From assembly GCA_900550035.1 (NCBI GenBank), contig URQS01000046.1, forward strand, positions 1 to 25,929: a DNA stretch of 25,929 nt, in the 5' to 3' direction. Both the position numbers and the translations under genes were made by a program. Positions 1 through 6,777 of this stretch are shown piece by piece. Within the stretch, counting starts at the first letter, position 1. Every line of letters starts with the position of its first letter. Source of the DNA: an uncultured Prevotella sp. Lineage in GTDB: Bacteria; Bacteroidota; Bacteroidia; Bacteroidales; Bacteroidaceae. The notes below the pieces were generated by a model. The model was not told the DNA's origin, did not search any database, and was given only the letters and a program-made list of their open reading frames with translations.

Positions 1-33
1 AATATGACTTGTAAGCTATAGCAAACAGTGCAT

Positions 34-97
34 ACCACTCCCCTCCCTGCGGGGGAGGGGCTGGGGGTGGGGCTTTTCTGGGGTGGGGCTTTTTATG
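34..97 (+). repeat. GC-rich dispersed palindromic repeat, copy 1
   Basis: The core at 40-60 is a hairpin, CCCCTCCC / GGGAGGGG around TGCGG. A G-rich tail follows in which GGGGTGGGGCTTTT occurs twice (about 64-93). The same core and tail recur at 5817, 6739, 17260 (inverted) and 17372. When translated, the element gives the typical spurious peptide TPLPAGEGLGVGL. It lies between an unseen left neighbour and the promoter region of the first operon. A role as terminator or mRNA 3'-end stabiliser is inferred only. Confidence 0.85.
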
Positions 98-140
98 TTC
101 ACACCTTTCCACTGACTATCAATCACTTACACCATTTAAA

Positions 141-210
141 TGTCCGATTAGAACAATTTAGCACAATGCAAATTGTCCGATTATCACACAATTTTGTCCG
201 ATTATCACAC
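141..210 (+). promoter_or_regulatory. Direct-repeat array, candidate operator
   Basis: TGTCCGATTA occurs at 141, 174 and 195. The last two copies extend to TGTCCGATTATCACAC and start 21 bp apart. The first starts 33 bp before the second. Spacings close to two and three helical turns, just upstream of a -7 box at 233, suggest a regulator that binds one face of the DNA. LytTR-type regulators use direct repeats of similar pitch, but the regulator here is unknown. Confidence 0.5.
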
Positions 211-232
211 GATACTTACTTTATTTTATGCG

Positions 233-240
233 TAAATTTG
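233..240 (+). promoter_or_regulatory. Bacteroidetes -7 box (TAAATTTG)
   Basis: It matches TAnnTTTG exactly. No clear -33 TTTG is present at the usual distance, where the direct-repeat array ends instead. This would fit an activator-dependent promoter. It would place the start of transcription near 246 and give the 444-677 gene a leader of about 200 nt. Confidence 0.5.
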
Positions 241-276
241 CGGCATCAAGACTACACAAGACTAACGCAAGCGTGC

Positions 277-393
277 TGTCAGTTGACAAGTGGAGGTAGT
301 TGGCAGTTTGTGATAAAACGCTAATAAAAACTCTCTTCATAACACCATACAAGAACAACAAAACTCGACGACTCCTCCACTTGTTAACTGACA
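277..393 (+). promoter_or_regulatory. Long-range hairpin in the 5' leader
   Basis: The arm at 277-300 is complementary to 371-393. Nineteen consecutive pairs (278-296 with 374-392, one of them G-U) are flanked by one more pair on one side and, past a single-base bulge, three on the other. The 70-nt loop is AT-rich and has no convincing reading frame. It lies between the predicted promoter and the 77-aa gene, so it should be transcribed as a leader. A 115-bp miniature element with terminal inverted repeats is the main alternative, but no target-site duplication is evident. Confidence 0.55.
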
Positions 394-443
394 CTTTAAA
401 AAGAGACAACTACACCATACGTGAAACTTATAAACCTAAAGCT

Positions 444-677
444 ATGAGTCAAACGGAAAAATATATACAGCATGACAGCCGCCAACACAAGACTGACGAA
501 GCCGAGCAGTATCTGGAAGATCGCGCCCAACTGCTCGACACTATCCGCGAGATGATAAACGTGGAGATAGACAAGCGTGGCGGATGTATTGAGGGTGGAG
601 CGATGCACAGCAAACCGCCACCCGAACCTCAACCACGCAAACTCACCTTTCTGGAATGGCTCAAAAGCTTGATATAA
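444..677 (+). CDS. Small hypothetical protein (77 aa)
   Basis: I do not recognise the family. The ATG at 444 is preferred to the TTG at 300, which lies inside the hairpin leader. The protein is hydrophilic with no signal peptide or membrane segment. An acidic, helix-prone stretch (about residues 15-45) is followed by a Pro-rich linker (KPPPEPQPRK) and ends in an amphipathic tail, LTFLEWLKSLI, which could be a peripheral membrane or docking helix. It lies 53 bp upstream of the OmpA-like gene on the same strand with no terminator between, so co-transcription is likely. Function is unknown; a cytoplasmic partner of the envelope proteins encoded downstream is a guess. Confidence 0.55.
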   Translation: MSQTEKYIQHDSRQHKTDEAEQYLEDRAQLLDTIREMINVEIDKRGGCIEGGAMHSKPPPEPQPRKLTFLEWLKSLI

Positions 678-730
678 ACGACACAATACAGAATACTATA
701 AAATATATAAACAATCTAAATTAATAAAGT

Positions 731-2074
731 ATGAATACAAGACGAACTAAACCGCTCATCACGCTATTCAGTGGCAGATGGGCAAGAGTAGGGCTCAGCG
801 TATTGCTTACATCGCTCGCTTTCGTCGGTGCTCAGGCACAGACAGCGGGCGAGGGTGTGGCTGATCCGCCACGCGATACCAATAAGGAGCTACGCACCAA
901 CAAGTGGAGCATTTATGCTCAGGGCGGACTCTCATGGGCTAATGGCGTGTGGTATCAGAACTTCGATGCCAAGTCGAGCTACAAGCAGTCGCCTGCTGTA
1001 GGCGGCGGCATCGACTTCACTATCCGCCCATGGATACGTGTAGGTGCCGACTACATCTGGTCGCGCTATCGTCGCGAACAGCGCTTCTCGGTGATTGACA
1101 ACAAGGTGATGCCCGTCAAGACCTACGGCAACTACATGATGAACACCCACAACATCAAGCTCGGCGTACAGTTCAACTTCATGGAGTTCTGGCCGGCACG
1201 CAAGGCTCAGTGGTTCAACATCTGGTTGGGCACCGGACTGGGCGGCACTCTGGCACGAGGCAACGAGTACGGCATGTGGATCAACAACACCAAAACCGAG
1301 AACGGTACAAGTTCGCCGATGGTCAGCGACGCCAACATCAGCAACGATGGCACCGTAACCATTACGGGCAACGTGAGCACACGCAACCGCCACGAGAACT
1401 TCGACAAGCTATACATTCCTGCCACTCTGCACATCGAGGCTGACGTGAGCCGCCGATTCACTGTAGGCGTGAAGGGCGAAATGGACTGGCTGCTCAACCG
1501 CAAGGAGGTGGCTCCCAAGCAACTTATCTACGCTCTGGCTACCGTACGCTACAACTTCGTACCGAGCCGTGCACGCAAGCTGCGCAACTATTACGACGGC
1601 GAGCTGGCTGCGCTCAACGACCGAGCCAACAACCTGCGCCAGGAGGCTGACTCAGAGAAGGCACGCGCCGACCAGGAGGCTCAGCTACGTCGCAACGCAC
1701 AGCAACAGAACGCCGACCTGCAGCGACAGCTTGACGAATGCCAGAACAGCAAGAAGGCTGTGGTAGCTACACCTGAGCACTACGTGCAGTTTGCTCACAA
1801 CAGCTCGTATATGAGCCGTGAAGAAATGGACCGCCTGCGCTCGTTCGCACGCAGCGTGAAGGGCGAGAAACTCGCCGTTGTGGCTGAAGCAAGCACCCCG
1901 GGCACTTCCGACTACAACCAGCTGATCTCAGAGCGCCGCATGAAGCGCGTTGTGGATGTACTCCTGAAGGAAGGCTTCGCTCCGCAAGACATCCAGCCGC
2001 AGACTGCCATCGGCTCGAAGGAAGGCAAGAAGGCTGCCGAAGGACGACGCGTTACTATAAAGGTAAAAAAGTAA
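731..2074 (+). CDS. OmpA-like outer membrane beta-barrel protein with coiled coil
   Basis: 447 aa. A signal peptide ends near AQA-Q (about residue 36). Residues 55-275 alternate in the manner of a small beta-barrel with aromatic girdles (NKWSIYAQGGLSWANG, YNFVPSR). Residues 290-342 are a charged coiled coil. Residues 350-447 resemble an OmpA C-terminal domain: SDYNQLISERRMKRVVDVL matches the OmpA signature around NQxLSERRA, and the end is GRRVTIKV. The Asp that in OmpA contacts peptidoglycan diaminopimelate, a few residues before this signature, appears replaced (STPGTSD), so peptidoglycan binding is uncertain. The gene sits between a small unknown gene and a lipoprotein gene in a likely operon. 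The expected place is the outer membrane with the tail in the periplasm. Confidence 0.8.
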   Translation: MNTRRTKPLITLFSGRWARVGLSVLLTSLAFVGAQAQTAGEGVADPPRDTNKELRTNKWSIYAQGGLSWANGVWYQNFDAKSSYKQSPAVGGGIDFTIRPWIRVGADYIWSRYRREQRFSVIDNKVMPVKTYGNYMMNTHNIKLGVQFNFMEFWPARKAQWFNIWLGTGLGGTLARGNEYGMWINNTKTENGTSSPMVSDANISNDGTVTITGNVSTRNRHENFDKLYIPATLHIEADVSRRFTVGVKGEMDWLLNRKEVAPKQLIYALATVRYNFVPSRARKLRNYYDGELAALNDRANNLRQEADSEKARADQEAQLRRNAQQQNADLQRQLDECQNSKKAVVATPEHYVQFAHNSSYMSREEMDRLRSFARSVKGEKLAVVAEASTPGTSDYNQLISERRMKRVVDVLLKEGFAPQDIQPQTAIGSKEGKKAAEGRRVTIKVKK

Positions 2075-2126
2075 AAGAGTAAAAAAGTAAAAAAATCGAG
2101 AATATAAAAACTAAAAACATACGACT

Positions 2127-4109
2127 ATGAGAACATTAAAATCTATTCTGTTAGCCGGCGCAATGTTGCTGGCGACACCAGCGTTCTTCAGTTCTTGTCA
2201 AGAAGACGCTCCCCAGATCGACTACACTATGAGTGTGACTGTGGTCAACGACTTTACCAAGGTGGTGGATGCCATCAATAATGGTTCGCTAAAGAACGAG
2301 CAGGCAATCGCTCAGCTCACGGCTGCCATCGACAAGATGAACACCGACCAGCAGACTAAGTTGCAGGCCATTAAGGACGTTATCAACTCGCTCAATGCGT
2401 CGCTTGATACTAAGCTCGCTGCCATCGAGGCTGCCATGAAGGCGCAGACTCTATCGCTGGAAGGCAAGTTGGCTCTCATTGAGGACGCCATGAAGGCGCA
2501 GACTCTCGCACTCGAAAAGAAATGCGACGCTCTCGTGGCTGCCATCAAGGCTCTGCCCGACTACACCGACAAACTCGTGGCTATAGAGAAGGCTATCAGC
2601 GCTCTGCCTGATTACACCGACAAGCTCACTGCTATAGAGAAGGCTATCACATCACAGACTCTGGAGCTTAAGGACAAGCTCGCTGCTATAGAGGCTATGA
2701 TGAAGAATCAGTCTATCATGCTCAACGACCGTCTCGCGGCACTTGAGAAGGCTATCAAGGCACTACCTGACTACACAGAACAACTCCAGGCCATCAAGAC
2801 TGCCATCGACGCTCTGCCCGACTACACCGACAAGCTCGCTGCTATCGAGAAGGCTCTCAACTCGCAGACTATGGAACTCTCTGAGAAATTGGCATTTATT
2901 GAAGCAGCTATGAAGGCACAGACTCTTAAGCTCGATGACAAGCTCGCTGCTATTGAGAATGCTATCAACAATCTGCCCGACTACACCGACCAGCTCACTG
3001 CTATCAAGAAGGCTATCGACGCTCTGCCCGATTACAACGACAAGCTCGCTGCTATCGAGAAAGCAATGAAGTCGCAGACTATGGAACTCTCTAAGCGATT
3101 GGCATTTATTGAGGCAGCTATGAAAGCGCAGACCCTAAAGCTATCGGCTAAGATTAATACTCTTAATGGTATTTTGACGCTGCAGACTCTAACAATATCT
3201 GCTAAGCTCGATGCTATCAAGGTGGCTATTAAGGCTCTGCCCGACTACACTGCTGCATTCAACAATATCAAGAACGAGATTGCGAACCTTGTGAAGGCTG
3301 TAGAAGACGGCAACAAGAGCCAAGAGGAAGCTCTGGAATACATCGCTATGCTGCTGAAAGAACTGAAGGAAAATAGCGGTGGCGACGACACGAGTGTAAA
3401 GAGTTCTATCGTATTTAATGTACGTGAAATCCTTTGCTTAGACCCTAACTGTAATATTAAATATTGGGAAGAATATGAACCGATAATTAAGTTCATTGTT
3501 GACCGAAATGCTGCTCATAGCAAGACAAATCCGCTGAAGGTGTATAAGAACGGCAAACAAGTGAAGCTTGTCTTGGTAAAGGAAAACGCTAACTCGAATT
3601 TGGCTTACTATATGTTCGAAGGTAATATAGGCGATTTGATTAAGATCGAAGGAGAAATCAAGTTCTTCTTCACACACTACGGAACCCAGTACGACCTCTC
3701 TGACGCAAAGAGTGTTGAACATCTCGTATTACAGTATAATACCCGTGACGAGAAATACGACTTCTCAAAGATGGATAATCTAAAGACTTTGGAGCTTATT
3801 TCGGGTGCTAAGGATGCAGGTATAGCATGGCAGACAATTGCCAAAACAATACAAAAGAAAGTTGATGGTACTGCCAAGGTTTATTCTTATGTAGACGATA
3901 CAAGAAGCAAAAGTGGCTATATTCCAGCTACAAGAAAGTATGTTGAAATTCCTCTACCGTTGCAGGGAGTTAAGGACTTTAAGGTTTGCCTAAACAGCGA
4001 TAATGACGCTAAATTGGCAGCAGATATGTTCACAAGCAAGAAATGGAAAGTTAATTTGCAAAAGACACAGTTCATCCAACAGCGCAATGAATTGGGATAT
4101 ACCTTCTAA
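2127..4109 (+). CDS. Predicted surface lipoprotein with 17/18-residue helical repeats
   Basis: 660 aa. The signal peptide ends in a lipobox-like FSSC (Cys24). It is followed by QED, which resembles the acidic lipoprotein export signal of Bacteroidetes, so surface exposure is likely. Residues 96-376 are a nearly perfect array of 18-residue units (type A, e.g. KLAAIEAAMKAQTLSLEG) and 17-residue units (type B, e.g. KLVAIEKAISALPDYTD) in the order AABB AABB AABB AAAB. One degenerate A unit precedes it at 78-95. Residues 425-660 form a separate mixed domain that I do not recognise. The gene lies 52 bp after the OmpA-like gene and is followed by a strong hairpin, so it is the last gene of the operon. 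A stalk or tether with a distal C-terminal head is inferred. Confidence 0.8.
   Translation: MRTLKSILLAGAMLLATPAFFSSCQEDAPQIDYTMSVTVVNDFTKVVDAINNGSLKNEQAIAQLTAAIDKMNTDQQTKLQAIKDVINSLNASLDTKLAAIEAAMKAQTLSLEGKLALIEDAMKAQTLALEKKCDALVAAIKALPDYTDKLVAIEKAISALPDYTDKLTAIEKAITSQTLELKDKLAAIEAMMKNQSIMLNDRLAALEKAIKALPDYTEQLQAIKTAIDALPDYTDKLAAIEKALNSQTMELSEKLAFIEAAMKAQTLKLDDKLAAIENAINNLPDYTDQLTAIKKAIDALPDYNDKLAAIEKAMKSQTMELSKRLAFIEAAMKAQTLKLSAKINTLNGILTLQTLTISAKLDAIKVAIKALPDYTAAFNNIKNEIANLVKAVEDGNKSQEEALEYIAMLLKELKENSGGDDTSVKSSIVFNVREILCLDPNCNIKYWEEYEPIIKFIVDRNAAHSKTNPLKVYKNGKQVKLVLVKENANSNLAYYMFEGNIGDLIKIEGEIKFFFTHYGTQYDLSDAKSVEHLVLQYNTRDEKYDFSKMDNLKTLELISGAKDAGIAWQTIAKTIQKKVDGTAKVYSYVDDTRSKSGYIPATRKYVEIPLPLQGVKDFKVCLNSDNDAKLAADMFTSKKWKVNLQKTQFIQQRNELGYTF
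2412..3254 (+). repeat. In-frame 210-bp super-repeats in the lipoprotein gene
   Basis: Three full 70-residue periods start at 2412, 2622 and 2832. A fourth variant period of 71 residues covers 3042-3254, with an A unit where a B unit is expected. Each period is 18+18+17+17 residues. Stretches such as CTGCCCGACTACACCGACAA are nearly identical between copies at the DNA level, so unequal recombination or slippage could change copy number. Confidence 0.9.
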
Positions 4110-4132
4110 TAGATAAGGTTTAAACTACATTG

Positions 4133-4190
4133 GCGCCCTGTAAAGGCAAAAGCATTAATTGTTAACGCTTTCGCCTTTACAGGGCGCTTT
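4133..4190 (+). terminator. Intrinsic terminator after the lipoprotein gene
   Basis: A 21-nt arm at 4133-4153 (GCGCCCTGTAAAGGCAAAAGC) pairs with 4167-4187 with one mismatch around a 13-nt loop, followed by TTT. It begins 23 bp after the lipoprotein stop and separates that operon from the ATPase gene. The TTG-initiated extension of the next reading frame (from 4159) begins inside this hairpin, which argues against that start. Confidence 0.85.
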
Positions 4191-4223
4191 GTTGTCGGAT
4201 GAGATGACAAAACCTCACATTAT

Positions 4224-4255
4224 TTTGGCTGTATCAATAAATTGTTGTAGATTTA
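4224..4255 (+). promoter_or_regulatory. Promoter of the ATPase/nuclease-family gene
   Basis: A -33 TTTG at 4224-4227 and a -7 TAGATTTA at 4248-4255 (one base off TAnnTTTG) are 20 bp apart, the usual Bacteroidetes arrangement. Transcription would start near 4261, about 20 nt before the ATG at 4282. Confidence 0.5.
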
Positions 4256-4281
4256 CCGATGAAATCAAAAATCGAAGAAAT

Positions 4282-5544
4282 ATGGCTAAATTGAACGGCA
4301 GACGATTACCAGTAGGTATCCAATCTTTTCAGAAGATAAGAAAAGAAGGATATCAGTATGTTGACAAGACCGACATAATATGGAACATGGTGAACAATGG
4401 CGACCAATTTGTTTACCTCAGTCGTCCTCGTCGATTCGGCAAGTCGGTGCTTGTCGATACGCTGCAGATGTATCTTGAAGGAAGAAAGGAACTATTTGAA
4501 GGATTGAAGATAATGGATATGGAGGAGCATTGGACTCAGCATCCCGTTATCAGATTGGACATGAGTCGTGGCGGCGCTTCGGCTGATGAAATTAAGTCGT
4601 ATCTTGACTATGCTTTCGCCTCTTACGAAAAGCAGTATGGCATAAAGCCGAAGCCCACCGACACCCTTAATGTACGTCTCGACATGATTATCAAGGCTGC
4701 ACATAAAGCATCAGGCCAACAAGTAGCCATTCTCATTGACGAATACGACTCACCGCTACAGCATTCGTGGAAAACCCCAGAACATGAGGGATGCACCGCA
4801 ATATACCGTAGCGTATTCGCTATTCTGAAAGCCGACGATGAATTCGAGAAGTTTGTATTCATAACGGGCATCACCAAATTCACGCAAATTTCCCTGTTCT
4901 CATCTCTCAATAATCTCACAAACATCAGCTTCTTCCCCGAATATGCCGCCCTTTGCGGCATCACCGACCAGGAGATTGTGGATTACTTTCAGCCCGAACT
5001 GGAGCGCATGGGCAAACAAAACGGCTGGGACATACAAGAAACCCACAACCGCCTGAAGGAATACTACGACGGCTATCACTTCTGCGAAGAAAACATGGTG
5101 GACATATACAATCCATATAGCTTCATCAATGCTCTGGCGCAATCGAAACTGAAAACTTTCTGGGCATCGTCGGGCGCAACATCACTGCTGCCAAAGTTTG
5201 TCAGCGACTTGGAACTAAGACTTAAGGATTTCGACAATTGCGCCATCTTAGGCACTACCATAGAATCGTCGGATGTGACGGGAGGTGGTCCAGAACTGTT
5301 CCTTTATCAATCTGGCTATCTCACGATAAAGGGATACGTGAATGGCATATACCTGCTTGGTATACCCAACCACGAAGTACGCCAAACTCTATACGAAATG
5401 GTGTTGCCGGCTCTTGCCATGCGTCAAAGCAGCGACTTGCAGTCGACCCAAGCTTTCTTGAAATTATATCTCAACTCTGGCAATCTGCCCGAAGCAATGA
5501 CAACCAATATCTTGAACCCTTCAAAAGCAGCAAACGCCAAGTGA
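4282..5544 (+). CDS. AAA-ATPase-like / PD-(D/E)XK family protein, C-terminally truncated
   Basis: 420 aa from the ATG at 4282; upstream in-frame codons run through the terminator and are unlikely to be translated. The opening LPVGIQSFQKIRKEGYQYVD and the Walker-A-like SRPRRFGKSVLVDTLQ are typical of the AAA-ATPase-like (PF09820) family. VAILIDEYDSPL is the Walker B, and FVFITGITKFTQISLFSSLNNL follows. Full-length relatives carry a PD-(D/E)XK nuclease domain (PF08011 type) at the end and reach roughly 500-plus residues. Here the match stops at LYLNSGNLPEAMTT, and only ten further residues precede the stop. The missing end reappears in another frame at 5499-5612. This is probably a decayed gene. 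The family's cellular role is poorly known and is often discussed in connection with mobile or defence DNA. Confidence 0.8.
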   Translation: MAKLNGRRLPVGIQSFQKIRKEGYQYVDKTDIIWNMVNNGDQFVYLSRPRRFGKSVLVDTLQMYLEGRKELFEGLKIMDMEEHWTQHPVIRLDMSRGGASADEIKSYLDYAFASYEKQYGIKPKPTDTLNVRLDMIIKAAHKASGQQVAILIDEYDSPLQHSWKTPEHEGCTAIYRSVFAILKADDEFEKFVFITGITKFTQISLFSSLNNLTNISFFPEYAALCGITDQEIVDYFQPELERMGKQNGWDIQETHNRLKEYYDGYHFCEENMVDIYNPYSFINALAQSKLKTFWASSGATSLLPKFVSDLELRLKDFDNCAILGTTIESSDVTGGGPELFLYQSGYLTIKGYVNGIYLLGIPNHEVRQTLYEMVLPALAMRQSSDLQSTQAFLKLYLNSGNLPEAMTTNILNPSKAANAK

Positions 5545-5612
5545 TAGGACTTGCTATCGAACTGGATGATATGGGCAAGGGGTTGGTGGATTGGGGATTT
5601 GCCCCAGTGTGA
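5499..5612 (+). pseudogene. Out-of-frame remnant of the nuclease-family C-terminus
   Basis: In the +2 frame relative to the upstream gene, this stretch encodes YLEPFKSSKRQVIGLAIELD, then GKGLVDWGFAPV and a TGA. The pattern, a Tyr-containing helix, a beta strand (RQVIGLAIEL) and a terminal DW, is what I expect at the very end of PD-(D/E)XK_9-type proteins. The expected D...ExK active-site segment is absent from all frames between the ATPase part and this tail. The reading is therefore an internal deletion of very roughly 100 codons that also changed the frame. Confidence 0.55.
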
Positions 5613-5664
5613 TGTTGTGGTTATTTTATATTTCACAACCTATCATAAAATGAATAATAATTGG

Positions 5665-5672
5665 TATCTTTG
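5665..5672 (+). promoter_or_regulatory. Orphan -7 box (TATCTTTG)
   Basis: An exact TAnnTTTG match in AT-rich DNA, 53 bp after the remnant's stop. There is no clear -33 element. No gene lies downstream on this strand: the next gene is convergent, and only a 36-codon frame with Ile/Thr-rich codons follows. Confidence 0.35.
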
Positions 5673-5736
5673 ATTTCCTCTTTTTATTTTTAACGACAAT
5701 ACAGACAATAATCAACAATATTTTTTTATAATATTC

Positions 5737-5847
5737 ATGGGGCATTGGAGAATTACGATTATCACCACAACAACATCTACTTGTCAGACCTCTCACAGTT
5801 TACAATTCATATTACTCCCCTCCCTGCGGGGGAGGGGCAGGGGGTAG
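5737..5847 (+). other. Possible Thr/Ile-rich leader peptide without a downstream operon
   Basis: The frame reads MGHWRITIITTTTSTCQTS and runs on into the GC-rich repeat, stopping at 5845-5847. The run of Ile and Thr codons resembles threonine-operon attenuator leaders, and a GC-rich hairpin follows. However, the next gene is the convergent acyltransferase, so no biosynthetic operon is attached. It may be a relic left by rearrangement or a chance frame. I would not count it as a proven gene. Confidence 0.25.
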
Positions 5848-5851
5848 GCCT
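5815..5851 (+). repeat. GC-rich dispersed palindromic repeat, copy 2
   Basis: The core at 5817-5837 is identical to copy 1 (CCCCTCCC TGCGG GGGAGGGG). The tail GCAGGGGGTAGGCC ends directly beside the acyltransferase stop codon (5852-5854). It lies between a decayed plus-strand gene and a minus-strand gene, where it could end transcription from either side. Confidence 0.85.
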
Positions 5852-6613
5852 TTACTGATCCGGATTCTCCACAAAACCTTGATATTCGCTTGCCAATCCC
5901 GACATAACAGCCTCGTAGCTCTTGGTTTCGAGGTGCTTGATGTTTTCGGGACCCTTGCCTATCGGCATGATAGGCTTGTGTATGGTGAGGCGCAGCGGAT
6001 GCCATGTCACCCAGCGCATGTCGCGCATTCGCGGCATCACATTGAACGATCCGTTGATGGTGAGGGGCACTACGGGCAGTTCGATGTCGTCTGCCAGCAT
6101 GAAGGCTCCACGCTTGAACACGCCCATATGACCCGTAAACGTACGCGCTCCTTCGGGAAATACCACGAGCGACATGCCACCCTGCAGCGTCTTGCGTGCA
6201 CGGTCGTAGGTCTCGCGTATCTTGCTGGGACCTCGCTTGTCAACGAAGATGTGGTGGGCCGACTCGCATGCCTTGCCCACGAGGGGGATTTGGCGCAACT
6301 GGCGCTTCATCATCCACTTGAAGTTGCGGCACAGAAATCCGTAAATCAGGAATATATCGAAGGCTCCCTGATGGTTGGCTACGAACACATACGACTGTCC
6401 TTTCTGCAGATTCTCGCGTCCCTCTACCTTCACGGGCAGCAGAAGCACACGCACTATGAACTGCGCCCACCACTTGCCGGGATAATATCCCCAGAAGTGA
6501 CCGTTGCCCAACGCGCAGCCGATGATTACCATCAGACATGTTATTACGGTGTATATAGCAATCAACGGAAGAGCTATGAAGAGCTGATAAATACGATATA
6601 TTAATTTTACCAT
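5852..6613 (-). CDS. plsC: 1-acyl-sn-glycerol-3-phosphate acyltransferase (PlsC family)
   Basis: 253 aa. It transfers an acyl chain to lysophosphatidate, giving phosphatidate for phospholipid synthesis at the inner membrane. An N-terminal hydrophobic segment (about residues 8-34) anchors it. The catalytic HxxxxD motif is His81-Asp86 (NHQGAFD), and the glycerophosphate-binding motif is FPEGARTFTG (152-161). FKRGAF and VVPLTINGS follow, as usual in the family. The ATG at 6613 starts directly before the membrane segment. It is the last gene of the minus-strand cluster, separated from the metallophosphoesterase by 146 bp of repeats, so it may have its own promoter. Another lysophospholipid acyl acceptor cannot be excluded. 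Confidence 0.9.
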   Translation of the reverse strand: MVKLIYRIYQLFIALPLIAIYTVITCLMVIIGCALGNGHFWGYYPGKWWAQFIVRVLLLPVKVEGRENLQKGQSYVFVANHQGAFDIFLIYGFLCRNFKWMMKRQLRQIPLVGKACESAHHIFVDKRGPSKIRETYDRARKTLQGGMSLVVFPEGARTFTGHMGVFKRGAFMLADDIELPVVPLTINGSFNVMPRMRDMRWVTWHPLRLTIHKPIMPIGKGPENIKHLETKSYEAVMSGLASEYQGFVENPDQ

Positions 6614-6622
6614 TGCTTTTTA

Positions 6623-6664
6623 ATATTTAATGATTAATGAATTATATTTAATGAGTAATGATTC
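6623..6664. repeat. 21-bp AT-rich tandem repeat
   Basis: ATATTTAATGATTAATGAATT at 6623-6643 is followed by ATATTTAATGAGTAATGATTC at 6644-6664, 18 of 21 bases alike. It lies directly upstream of the acyltransferase gene. It may be slippage-prone spacer DNA or a regulatory pair; nothing further can be said. Confidence 0.6.
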
Positions 6665-6690
6665 ACGCCATACCCTATTGCTTACTCAGG

Positions 6691-6777
6691 CTACGGCGAG
6701 GACGCCATAGCCTCCTACAGATAGCAGTTCATACCACTCCCCTCTCTACGGGGGAGGGGTCAGGGGGTGGGGCTTCT
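6691..6777 (+). repeat. Composite repeat: GGCGAGGACGCC hairpin plus GC-rich repeat copy 3
   Basis: The hairpin CTACGGCGAGGACGCCATAG (6691-6710) resembles ATGGCGAGGACGCCAT at 17322. In both places a GC-rich element follows 20-35 bp downstream after a shared CATACC lead-in. Here the GC-rich core is 6739-6759 (CCCCTCTC TACGG GGGAGGGG, with a T-G pair), and the tail runs on as CAGGGGGTGGGGCTTCTT. The tail overlaps the end of the metallophosphoesterase gene. Confidence 0.75.

Noticed and set aside
141..210. CRISPR-like array
   Set aside because: The units are 10-16 bp with unequal short gaps and no spacer-length intervals, and no cas gene is present.
28..324. 98-codon frame over the first repeat
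   Set aside because: It encodes the repeat-derived peptide TPLPAGEGLGVGL and then runs through the promoter region. A like frame at 17084-17497 has the same origin.
4159..4281. 41-codon TTG-initiated extension of the ATPase gene
   Set aside because: It begins inside the terminator hairpin and upstream of the predicted promoter. Family similarity begins after the ATG at 4282.
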